Of a stretch of DNA of 64,000 nt, positions 43,175-52,762 are shown in pieces. A program made the position numbers and the translations under genes. The stretch is from Xanthomonas rydalmerensis (GTDB lineage: Bacteria > Pseudomonadota > Gammaproteobacteria > Xanthomonadales > Xanthomonadaceae). Positions within the stretch are counted from its first letter, which is position 1. Every line of letters starts with the position of its first letter. Location of the stretch: positions 644,001 through 708,000 of the forward strand of contig NZ_CP126170.1 in NCBI RefSeq assembly GCF_033170385.1, in the 5' to 3' direction. The notes below the pieces were generated by a model. It worked only from the letters and a program-made list of their open reading frames with translations. It searched no databases and was not told the origin of the DNA.

Positions 43175-45151
43175 TCAGTGCGGCAGGTCGGTCGCCCGCT
43201 CGGCGGCACGCGCCGCCGCCCGCGCGTAGCGCCGCTTCGCCAGCCAGCCGTCGCCTTGCAGGGTCTGCCGTAGCGCCAGGGTGTCGGCATCGTCCGGCAC
43301 CAGCCGGCAGGCCGCCTCGCACCAGCGCACCGCACGGTCGAAGTCCTGCCAGGCTGGATTGGAGGTCGTGCCGTGGAAGTGGCCGAGGCCGCGCATGGCC
43401 TCCACCCAGCCGGCATGCGCGAACCGGGTGAGCACGCCCAGGACGCGCTCGATCCGCGCCGGGTCGTCGTCTTGGTGGGCGAGGAAGTGGCGCAGGCCGT
43501 GCAGACAGGCGTTGGCGCGGCGGCTTGCGCGTTCGGACAGCGTCGGCAGCGCCGCGGTGGCTTCCAGGCAGGCGATCTCGCAGTCGTTGGAGAGGCGCAC
43601 CAGTTCATCCGGTGCCAGCCCGGCGATACCGCCTTGTTCGATGCCGCGGTCGTACACCACGCTGAGGTTGTACGCGGCCCGCGGAAATCCGTGTTCGGCC
43701 GCACGCCGGTACCAGTGAATCGCCAGCGTCGGGTCGTAGCTGTCCTCATCCTCGAAATAGCGATAGCCCAGGGCGAACTGCATTTCCGGATAGCCGAGCT
43801 CGGCGCCGCAGCGGGCCATGTGTTGCAGTGGACCGTGCTGCACCTGCTCGTCGAAGGCGTAGTAGACGTCGTTGAACGGGCACACCTCTTCCGGCGCGGG
43901 CAACGGTGCAAGCGTGGCGGCGTGCCGGTACCACGCCTCGGCGATGGCCGAATCGCGCTGCACGCCTCCCCAGCCGGTATCGCACAGCAGGCCGTAGAGC
44001 ACGGCCGCATGCGCCGTCTGCGCGCAGCTGCGCGCGGCCAGCGCGCCCAACCAGTCGGCCTGCAGCTGTCCGCTCTGCACCGCGGCATGCAACGCCCGCA
44101 GCAGTTGGTGATCGTCCAGGCGCAACGGCGCCGGCAACGCGGCGACGGCCGCCAGATGGGGAACGGCCTGGTCCGGCCGTTCGGCGAAGCTGTACAGCTC
44201 CGCCAACTGCAGATGCACCTGCGCACGGTCACCGTCGTCGTGCGTGCGGTGCAACAAGGCATGCCCTTGTTGCACCGCCTGCGCGACCGCCTCGGCGTCG
44301 TCGGTCTCGATGCTGTCCACGTCGATCGCGTCGAGCCAGGCGACCAGGCGCAGACGGTGGCGTTCGCCTTGGTCGAGGCGGGCGGCCAGGGGCCCTTCGG
44401 CCAGCGCCAGGATCTCTTCGCGGCTGCCGCCCCAGCGTGGGGTCTGCAGCGTGGCGTAGGACAGCAAGGCTGCCAGTCCATGGCCGCTGTGGCCCAGGGT
44501 CAGCGACAGCCAGAACCACGCCGGCGGCACGGGGTCGCTGGTGTCTGGCCTCCCGTCCGGCGTGTGCAGTGGCGCGGGCAGCACGGCGGGCAGGCCCAGG
44601 GACGCGATGTCACTCGCGTCCGCCGCATCGAATGTGGCGTTGTCGCTGGGATGCACGCCCTCGCACCGCCAGTGCGTCAACCAGTCCGGCTCGCCGAAGG
44701 CCTGCACGCTGCGGGTGAGCAGCGTGCCGAGGATCCACGGCAGCGGAAACCGCACCATCAACTGCAGCGCGTCTGCAAACAAGCGCCACTGCGCGAGGCG
44801 CACCGCCCGCCACTGCGTTTCGTCGACGCCGTCGGCCCAACCGGTGCCGCGCGCCTGCAGCGCCCGTCGCTCCCAGAAGGCGCAGCGCAGGAGCCGCGGT
44901 GCCAGGCTGTCCGGAGACTGTCGCTGCCATGCGTCCAGCACGGCTGCTAGCGCAGCGGGACGGGTGGCCGCCAGTGCACCGGTCTCATCCACGACCCGCG
45001 CGTACAGCCTCGCCTCGCCGGCTGCGTCAGCGGCGGCGAGCAGCGTCCGCAACTGCGCGTCCACCGCGTCGAATCGCTGGGCGAGCAGGTCGTGTTGGAA
45101 CGGGGTCAGATCGGCGCGCGCGGCTTGCGCGACGGACATGGCGGGATGCAT
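43175..45151 (-). CDS. Large helical protein with Sel1/TPR-type repeats
   Basis: A 658-residue, mostly helical cytoplasmic protein. The C-terminal half has Sel1-like units (ALGYRYFEDEDSYDPTLAIHWYRRAAEHGFPRAAYNLSVVYDRG; AMRGLGHFHGTTSNPAWQDFDRAVRWCEAACRL). The N-terminal half contains a DUF4034-like segment (SLAPRLLRCAFWERRALQARGTGWAD). These modules bind proteins; no enzyme motif is seen. The start at 45151 (MHPAMSVAQ) or 45139 are both possible. It reads toward, and probably separately from, the helicase gene. Confidence 0.75.
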   Translation of the reverse strand: MHPAMSVAQAARADLTPFQHDLLAQRFDAVDAQLRTLLAAADAAGEARLYARVVDETGALAATRPAALAAVLDAWQRQSPDSLAPRLLRCAFWERRALQARGTGWADGVDETQWRAVRLAQWRLFADALQLMVRFPLPWILGTLLTRSVQAFGEPDWLTHWRCEGVHPSDNATFDAADASDIASLGLPAVLPAPLHTPDGRPDTSDPVPPAWFWLSLTLGHSGHGLAALLSYATLQTPRWGGSREEILALAEGPLAARLDQGERHRLRLVAWLDAIDVDSIETDDAEAVAQAVQQGHALLHRTHDDGDRAQVHLQLAELYSFAERPDQAVPHLAAVAALPAPLRLDDHQLLRALHAAVQSGQLQADWLGALAARSCAQTAHAAVLYGLLCDTGWGGVQRDSAIAEAWYRHAATLAPLPAPEEVCPFNDVYYAFDEQVQHGPLQHMARCGAELGYPEMQFALGYRYFEDEDSYDPTLAIHWYRRAAEHGFPRAAYNLSVVYDRGIEQGGIAGLAPDELVRLSNDCEIACLEATAALPTLSERASRRANACLHGLRHFLAHQDDDPARIERVLGVLTRFAHAGWVEAMRGLGHFHGTTSNPAWQDFDRAVRWCEAACRLVPDDADTLALRQTLQGDGWLAKRRYARAAARAAERATDLPH

Positions 45152-45853
45152 GGGACGTCTCGGATCGGAAGGAAAGTGATAAGCGGATGCGCTGCCGTCG
45201 CGGCGCAAACGGGCTGCCCACGCGGGTGACGCAGGCATGCCGTATCGCCACGGCGGATCGCATCGGCAGCGCGCCGATGGCGGCACGGCTCGGTCCGGTC
45301 CCCGCGCGCGTGGCGGCGCAGGTGCAGAGCACTATGCGCTCGCAGACGGCGCCGTCGTTGCGCGCCGAGGATCCGCTTGCGCGCAGGCGCCGCGCCTTCC
45401 GCGGCGGTGGCTGGCGGTGAATGCGGCATTGGGCGCAGGGAAGGGAAGACGAAAACGGGCACGGAACAGGCGGGCCTCGCCGTCTGCCGTCGCGGATCGC
45501 ACGCGCGGCGTCGCAATGCAGACGGCCGGCATGCGGACATGGGGCGTCGAGTGGGGCGCGCAGTATAGGGCAGCGCCGTTAGCGCACCGTCGTGGGCATG
45601 GCGTCATCGCCGTGATCATGCGGGCGCGGCCCATGCGCCGATCGCTGCCGCTTCCGCGGGTGCATGCCGCGCCGTGCGGACAACAGTTGCGAACGTGCGT
45701 GCCCCGTGTCGGTGCTGCGCGCGGCACTCGCGTGATCATCACCGACACCGTGCCGTCGGCAGCGCGGGTCGGCGCAACGCACGGCCTTGTGGATCTCCAT
45801 CGCCGCGAGCCCGGCCATCGCTGTCGATGGCCGAGCCCGCAGGACTGCTGGGG
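45152..45853. other. Long gap without a recognised gene
   Basis: About 700 bp between the starts and stops of two leftward genes. Frames open here are typical GC-rich artefacts with no ribosome site or family likeness. No repeat of the window's known families was found. Confidence 0.5.
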
Positions 45854-47674
<1,821 letters not shown>

Positions 47675-47925
47675 TCACAGCATGACGCCTGAAACCTGGA
47701 CGTCGACCTGCGTGCGATGCGATGCCGCTCCGTGCAGCGAGCCCGTCGCGGTACGTTCGAACGCGTGCTGGGAGAGCGGTGTCGGCCGCGACGTGCCGTG
47801 CACGAATCGCTCGATGGATCGGACAGCGATTGTCGGAGACCGTAGCAATACAGGGATGGGTTTAGGCGGCCCCCGAGCCATCCACGCTAGAAGAACTTGA
47901 ACCCCGACATCTTTCCGCTCGTCGC

Positions 47926-48335
47926 GTCGGGACTGAAGGCCCTCCCACACTGGTGGTGCATCTGCTGCTCCATGTGCAGTATGCGCATTACCTGCTGTCA
48001 GGCAGGTCGCCTGATATGCACCGAATGCACGCCGAAGCGATCGGCAACGCAACCCCACTCACTTAGCACCCGGTCATTGCACTGTGGGAGGGGCTTCAGC
48101 CCCGACGCGCTGTGCTGGAGTTGCTCATCGGCTATCGCCCCGCGATGTGTAGAAGACCGCAGAAAGTACGCGCGCCTCCACGTGGCGTCCGAGCCATCCG
48201 CTGCGGAAAGGCTTGAGCTGCGACGCTGTTTTGTTGATCGCGTCGGACTGAAGCCCCTCCCACATCGGTGGTGCATCTGCTGTTCCGGGCGCAGCAGATG
48301 CACCGCCTGGTGTCAGGCAGGTCGGCGGATATGCA
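47926..48335. repeat. Imperfect 95-bp direct repeats of the GTCGGGACTGAAG family
   Basis: One unit begins at about 47928 (TCGGGACTGAAGGCCCTCCC) and a second at about 48241 (TCGGACTGAAGCCCCTCCC). Both run on through GGTGGTGCATCTGCTG to TGTCAGGCAGGTCG and GATATGCA. A third palindrome (GTGGGAGGGGCTTCAGCCCC) lies at about 48082. These fill most of the 925-bp gap 47426-48350, in which I see no gene. Confidence 0.75.
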
Positions 48336-48350
48336 AGGTGGCCGTCGCGC

Positions 48351-49790
48351 TCAGGCCGGCAGCGCCAGGTCGTCGATCATCGCGCGCAGGAAGCGCGCCG
48401 CTTCGCCGCCGGTGCAGGCGCGGTGGTCGAAGCTCAGCGACAGCGGCAGGATCTTGTGCGTCTCCACGCCGCCCATCACCGGCACCAGCTGATGGCGGGC
48501 GCGGCCGGCGGCGACGATGGCCACGCACGGCGGCACCACGATCGGCGTGGCGTAGCGGCCGGCGAACATGCCGAAGTTGGACAGCGAGATGGTGTAGCCG
48601 CTCAGTTCCGAGGCCGGGATGCTGCGCGCCTCCACCTGCTGGCGCAGGCGGTTGATGCCTTCGCGCACGCCGCGCGCATCGAGCATGTCGGCGTTGCGCA
48701 GGGCGGGCACGAACAGGCCATCGTCGGTGTCCACGGCGATGCCGATGTCCACGTGCGCGTGCAGGGTGCGGGTCAGCGCCTCGCCGTCGAACCAGGCATT
48801 GAGCGCCGGCACCGCCTGGCAGGCGGCGACGATCGCGCGCACCAAGCGCCCGGTGGTGTCGTTGCCCGGCGTCCACGCGTGCAGGTCGGCATCGTCGTTG
48901 AGCGTGGTCAGCACCACCTGGCGCTGCGCCTCGGCCATCACCCGCGCCATGTTGCGGCGCACGCCCTTCAGCGGCTCGGGCTGGCCCTGCACGGCCACGC
49001 CCGGCGGCTGCGTGCGCATCGGCTTGCCGGCGGCGGAGAGCGGGGTGCGCGCGGAGGGGGCGGGTGACGTGTGGGCGTTCGTAGGAGCGGCTTCAGCCGC
49101 GACGGCAGGACGCCGTGTAGTCGCGGCGACAGCCGCCCCGGCATTCGCATCCGCCTTCGCCGACCCATCGGTCGCGGCCTGCTTGACGTCGGCCAGGGTG
49201 ACCGCGCCGTCGGCGCCGCTGGCGCGCACGCGGCCCAGGTCCACGCCCAGCTTCTTGGCCAGGGCGCGCACCGCCGGCATCGCGCGCACGCCGCCGACCG
49301 ACACGGTGCGCTCGCTGTGCACGGTGTTGGAGCTCTGCATCGCGCCGACCACGGTGCCGGCATCGTCGCGCTCGCCGGTGGCCTGTGCGTTGTCGGCGTC
49401 GTGCAGTTCGCCGCCGTCGTCGGAGGCGACCACGCGATCGTCGGCTGCGGCGGTGTCCGCGCCGGCACCCTTGCCGGATGCGGCCGGTGCCGCGCCGCCG
49501 TGGTGATGGCCGGTGTCCTGGCCTTCGGCGCGCTGCGGCAGGTTGGGGTCGGGCGCGAACTGCGCCAGCATGCTGCCGGTGACGACGATGTCGCCCGGTG
49601 CGCCGGCCAGCTTCAGCACCTTGCCGGACACCGGCGAGGGCACTTCGACCACCGCCTTGGCGGTTTCCATGGATACCAGCGGCTCGTCCAGTCGGATGGT
49701 GTCGCCTTCCTTGACGAACCACTCGACGATGGTGGCGTCGGGCAGGCCTTCGCCCAGGTCGGGCAGATTGAAATTCTTGGTTTGGCTCAT
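48351..49790 (-). CDS. bkdB: Branched-chain 2-oxoacid dehydrogenase E2 (acyltransferase)
   Basis: A 479-residue E2 subunit. One lipoyl domain (residues 4-80, lipoyl Lys45 in SMETAKAVVEVPSPVSG) is followed by a long Ala/Pro linker and a peripheral-subunit-binding domain (RAMPAVRALAKKLGVDLGRVRASGADGAVTLADV). A second linker encoded partly by a REP-like repeat leads to the catalytic domain (LKGVRRNMARVMAEAQRQVV to the end). The usual DHRxxDG active site reads DHRACTGG, so the Asp is replaced. Start at 49790 overlaps the stop of the SH3 gene (ATGA). No E3 gene is adjacent. Confidence 0.92.
   Translation of the reverse strand: MSQTKNFNLPDLGEGLPDATIVEWFVKEGDTIRLDEPLVSMETAKAVVEVPSPVSGKVLKLAGAPGDIVVTGSMLAQFAPDPNLPQRAEGQDTGHHHGGAAPAASGKGAGADTAAADDRVVASDDGGELHDADNAQATGERDDAGTVVGAMQSSNTVHSERTVSVGGVRAMPAVRALAKKLGVDLGRVRASGADGAVTLADVKQAATDGSAKADANAGAAVAATTRRPAVAAEAAPTNAHTSPAPSARTPLSAAGKPMRTQPPGVAVQGQPEPLKGVRRNMARVMAEAQRQVVLTTLNDDADLHAWTPGNDTTGRLVRAIVAACQAVPALNAWFDGEALTRTLHAHVDIGIAVDTDDGLFVPALRNADMLDARGVREGINRLRQQVEARSIPASELSGYTISLSNFGMFAGRYATPIVVPPCVAIVAAGRARHQLVPVMGGVETHKILPLSLSFDHRACTGGEAARFLRAMIDDLALPA
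49081..49139. repeat. REP-like repeat inside the E2 coding region
   Basis: A full left arm (GTAGGAGCGGCTTCAGCCGC) and a decayed right arm (GTCGCGGCGACAGCCGCC) lie within the E2 gene. They are read on the minus strand as part of the linker, including AVAAEAAPTN. The reading frame is kept throughout. Confidence 0.85.
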
Positions 49791-50137
49791 GTGGTCTCTT
49801 CCAGCAGTTCCAGGTCGCGTGCCGGCAGCCAGCCCTGCGCGCCGTCGGCGCGCTCGGCCCACCACCAGTCGCCGTATTCGTGATGCAGGACGACGGTGTC
49901 GCCCTGCGCGGCATCGAGTTCGCGTGCGTCGTAGTCGCGCAGCGCCACGGCATGGCCGTCGCCGGTCGGCTGCAGCCAGGCCAGCGGTGCCCAGCCGGCC
50001 GTGCCGGCGGCGCCGGTGATCCAGACGAACGCCGGCCACTCCTCGTCGCGCACGCCCAGCGCGACCCGCTCGCCGGCGGCGATGCGGATCGGATGCGGAT
50101 AGGCGGCGCGGTAATCGCTGATCAGACGTGCCTGCAT
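49787..50137 (-). CDS. SH3-domain protein in the BCKDH operon
   Basis: A 116-residue protein with two SH3-like halves: ARLISDYRAAYPHPIRIAAGERVALGVRDEEWPAFVWIT and VALRDYDARELDAAQGDTVVLHHEYGDWWWAERADGAQGWLPARDLELL. The second has the ALYDY-like start, acidic loop and tryptophan pair of eukaryote-like variant SH3 domains. It lies in the operon between E1 beta (1 bp gap) and E2 (ATGA overlap), so it is translated with the complex and may bind a linker or a partner. No export signal. Function is unproven. Confidence 0.8.
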   Translation of the reverse strand: MQARLISDYRAAYPHPIRIAAGERVALGVRDEEWPAFVWITGAAGTAGWAPLAWLQPTGDGHAVALRDYDARELDAAQGDTVVLHHEYGDWWWAERADGAQGWLPARDLELLEETT

Positions 50138-50138
50138 A

Positions 50139-51125
50139 TCAACCCGCGGCCATCGCCCGCTTGGCCGCGGCGACGATCTTGTCGGTGCTCGGCAGGTACT
50201 TCATCTCCAGCCGGAACAGCGGGATGTGGGTGTCGTAGCCGGTGACGCGCTGCACCGGCGCGACCAGGTCGTACATCGACTGCTCGGCCAGGCGCGCGGC
50301 GATCTCGGCGCCGAAGCCGGCGCTGCGCGGGGCTTCCTGCACGATCACGCAGCGGCCGGTGCGCGCCACCGATTCGGCGATGGTGTCGAAGTCCAGCGGA
50401 CGCAGCGTGGCCACGTCGATCACTTCGGCGCTGATGCCGTCGGCGGCGAGCCGGTCGGCGGCTTCCAGCGCTTCCTTGACCTGCGCGCCCCAGGCGACGA
50501 GGGTCACGTCGGTGCCGTCGCGCAGCACGAAGCACACGTCCAGCGGCAGCGCCTCGCCGTCGTCGGCGACCACTTCCTTGTACTGCCGGTAGATGCGCTT
50601 GGGCTCCATGTAGATCACCGGATCCGGTTCGCGGATCGCCGCCAGCAGCAGGCCGTAGGCGCGCTGCGGCGAGGACGGCAGCACCACGCGCAGGCCCGGC
50701 ACATTAGTGAAGATGGATTCGTTGGCTTCGCTGTGGTGTTCCGGCGCGCGGATGCCGCCGCCCCACGGCACGCGCAGCACCATCGGGCAGTGCAGGCGGC
50801 CGCGGGTGCGGGTGCGCAGGCGCGCGGCGTGGCAGATCAGGTGATCGACCATCGGGTAGACGAAGCCGTCGAACTGCGCCTCGGCCACCGGCTTCATGCC
50901 CTGCGCGGCGAGGCCGACGCTGAGCCCGGCGATGGTGGTCTCGTCCAGCGGGGTGTCGAGCACGCGCTGCGCGCCGAAGCGCTGCTGCAGGCCGGCGGTG
51001 GCGCGGAACACGCCGCCGTTGACGCCCACGTCCTCGCCCAGCACCAGCACCGACGGGTCGTGCTGCAGTTCCCAGGCCAGCGCCTGGGTCACCGCTTCGA
51101 TCAAGGTAATGGGCGTGCTGGTCAT
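50139..51125 (-). CDS. bkdA2: Branched-chain 2-oxoacid dehydrogenase E1 beta
   Basis: A 328-residue E1 beta subunit. It begins ITLIEAVTQALAWELQHDPSVLVLGEDVGVNGGVFRATAGLQQRFG, with RVLDTPLDETTIAGLSVGLAAQGMKPVAEAQFDGFVYP and APEHHSEANESIF, all conserved. It pairs with E1 alpha to decarboxylate 2-oxoacids with thiamine diphosphate. ATG 51125 has GGAGA 8 bases upstream. An in-frame ATG at 51218, also with GGAG upstream and overlapping the E1 alpha stop, would add 31 residues rich in Ala and Thr. Both starts are plausible. Confidence 0.92.
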   Translation of the reverse strand: MTSTPITLIEAVTQALAWELQHDPSVLVLGEDVGVNGGVFRATAGLQQRFGAQRVLDTPLDETTIAGLSVGLAAQGMKPVAEAQFDGFVYPMVDHLICHAARLRTRTRGRLHCPMVLRVPWGGGIRAPEHHSEANESIFTNVPGLRVVLPSSPQRAYGLLLAAIREPDPVIYMEPKRIYRQYKEVVADDGEALPLDVCFVLRDGTDVTLVAWGAQVKEALEAADRLAADGISAEVIDVATLRPLDFDTIAESVARTGRCVIVQEAPRSAGFGAEIAARLAEQSMYDLVAPVQRVTGYDTHIPLFRLEMKYLPSTDKIVAAAKRAMAAG

Positions 51126-51210
51126 CGGGCTGTCTCCGCGCGCGGTGGCGGCGCTGTGGGCGGTGCCGGCCGCAGGCGCGGCGGTGTGGTCGGCGAGGCG
51201 GGGGCTCAGC

Positions 51211-52299
51211 TCATCCATGGCGCTGCTCCAGGGCGATGGCCTCGGCGCGCTGTGCGAGCAGGTCCGGTGGCGGGTCGGCGTACAGGTAGTCGAACATGGC
51301 TTCCACCGGCTGCACCGGGGTCTCCAGGTAGGCGTTGAGTTCGATGTCGGCCAGGCGCGCGCATTCCTGCTTCCACGCTGCTTCCTCGTCCTCGCTCCAC
51401 AGGCCCTGCGCGCTCAGCCAGGCGCGCAGGCGCAGCAGCGGTTCGCGTTCCCAGGCCTGCTTGACCTCGGCGTCGTCGCGGTAGCGGCGCGCGTCGTCGG
51501 CGGTGGTGTGGTCGGACAGGCGGTAGGTCATGAACTCGATCACCGTGCCGCCCTGGCCGGCCAGCGCGCGCTCGCGCGCCTGGCGCATCGCCTCCAGCAC
51601 CGCGATCAGGTCGTTGCCGTCCACCTGCAGGCAGTGCAGGCCGCCGGCCAGGCCCTTCTGCGCCAGGGTCTGCGCGCCGGTCTGCGCATTGCGCGGCACC
51701 GAGATCGCCCAGCCGTTGTTGATCACGCACAGGATCAGCGGCAGTTGGTAGGCACCGGCGGAGTTCAGCGCGGCATAGAAATCGGTCTTGGACGAGCCGC
51801 CGTCGCCGCAGGTGGCCACCGCCACCTGCGCCTCGCCGCGCAGCTTGAACGCCAGCGCGGCGCCGGCGGCGTGCAGGCACTGGGTGGAGATCGGCACGCA
51901 GATCGGGAAGTCGCGGGCGGCGTCGGAATCGCGCTGGAAGTCGCTGCCGCGCTCGTCGCCGCCCCAGTACAGCAGGATCTCGCGCGGGCGCACGCCGCGC
52001 ATGAACATGGCGCCGTACTCGCGGTAGCTGGGCGCCAGCACGTCGCCGCGGCGCATCGACGCACCGATGCCGATGTGGGTGGCCTCGTGGCCCAGGCAGG
52101 AGGCGTAGGTGCCCAGCTTGCCGGTGCGCTGCAGGGCCACCGCCTTGCTGTCGAAGGTGCGCACGTAGAGCATCTGCTTGAACAGCGCCAGCAGCGTCTG
52201 CGGGTTGGCCGAATCGGCCGGAAGCGCGTCGCGGACCGGCTGGCCGCCCGCGTCGAGGTACTGCAGGAACTCAATTTCGAACTGGGCGGCGATGCTCAT
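51211..52299 (-). CDS. bkdA1: Branched-chain 2-oxoacid dehydrogenase E1 alpha
   Basis: A 362-residue E1 alpha subunit, first gene of the operon. The thiamine diphosphate motif runs from GDGGSSKTDFYAALNSAGAY to CVINNGWAIS (GDG...NN). The phosphorylation-loop region reads MTYRLSDHTTADDARRYRDDAE, and GTYASCLGHEATHIGIGASMRRGD lies near the N terminus. Start at 52299 (MSIAAQFEIEFLQYL); a TTG at 52329 would add ten residues. The operon E1 alpha, E1 beta, SH3, E2 serves branched-chain amino-acid breakdown or supply of branched acyl-CoA primers. Confidence 0.92.
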   Translation of the reverse strand: MSIAAQFEIEFLQYLDAGGQPVRDALPADSANPQTLLALFKQMLYVRTFDSKAVALQRTGKLGTYASCLGHEATHIGIGASMRRGDVLAPSYREYGAMFMRGVRPREILLYWGGDERGSDFQRDSDAARDFPICVPISTQCLHAAGAALAFKLRGEAQVAVATCGDGGSSKTDFYAALNSAGAYQLPLILCVINNGWAISVPRNAQTGAQTLAQKGLAGGLHCLQVDGNDLIAVLEAMRQARERALAGQGGTVIEFMTYRLSDHTTADDARRYRDDAEVKQAWEREPLLRLRAWLSAQGLWSEDEEAAWKQECARLADIELNAYLETPVQPVEAMFDYLYADPPPDLLAQRAEAIALEQRHG

Positions 52300-52632
52300 G
52301 GCGATGGCGCTCTCGACAACAAGTTTCAAATGATATGAGTCGGCATGTTAAGGAAGCCGTGCACAAAAGCCGTCGTGCACCGCAGCACGTGGCAATGCCG
52401 TACCGCACAAGAAAAGCGTGGTCGCGCCGCGTTGCGGATTGATGGCGTTGGGTATCGAGGATGTTGCACTGCGATGCATGCCGTTCATGTGCGCGTAGGT
52501 GTCCACCGGTGGCGGTGGTCAATGTCCGCGGTGCGCTGCGCGTGTCGGCGAGGAGACCATCGGGCAAGCACGGAAAGCGCACACGTGTACGCGCGGCGCG
52601 AGGCGCCTCCCATCGCTTTACGCCGTCATCTC

Positions 52633-52697
52633 GTAGGAGCGGCTTCAGCCGCGACGGGCTTTACCGGGAACGCCGTCGCGGCTGAAGCCGCTCCTAC
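52633..52697. repeat. REP-like repeat, paired arms
   Basis: Both arms complete, between the divergently placed 5' end of the E1 alpha gene and the 3' end of the nuclease gene. It lies next to the nuclease terminator. The rest of 52330-52632 shows no gene. Confidence 0.88.
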
Positions 52698-52738
52698 AAC
52701 AAAAACAAAAAAGGGCGTGGCCGCGAGGCCACGCCCTT
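52698..52738 (-). terminator. Intrinsic terminator of the nuclease gene
   Basis: Stem AAGGGCGTGGCC (52711-52722) pairs exactly with 52727-52738 around a GCGA loop. On the minus strand it is followed by a T-rich run (complement of AACAAAAACAAAAAA). It begins 24 bases after the nuclease stop. Confidence 0.9.
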
Positions 52739-52762
52739 CCTGGTGCACACCCGTCGCCGCGA

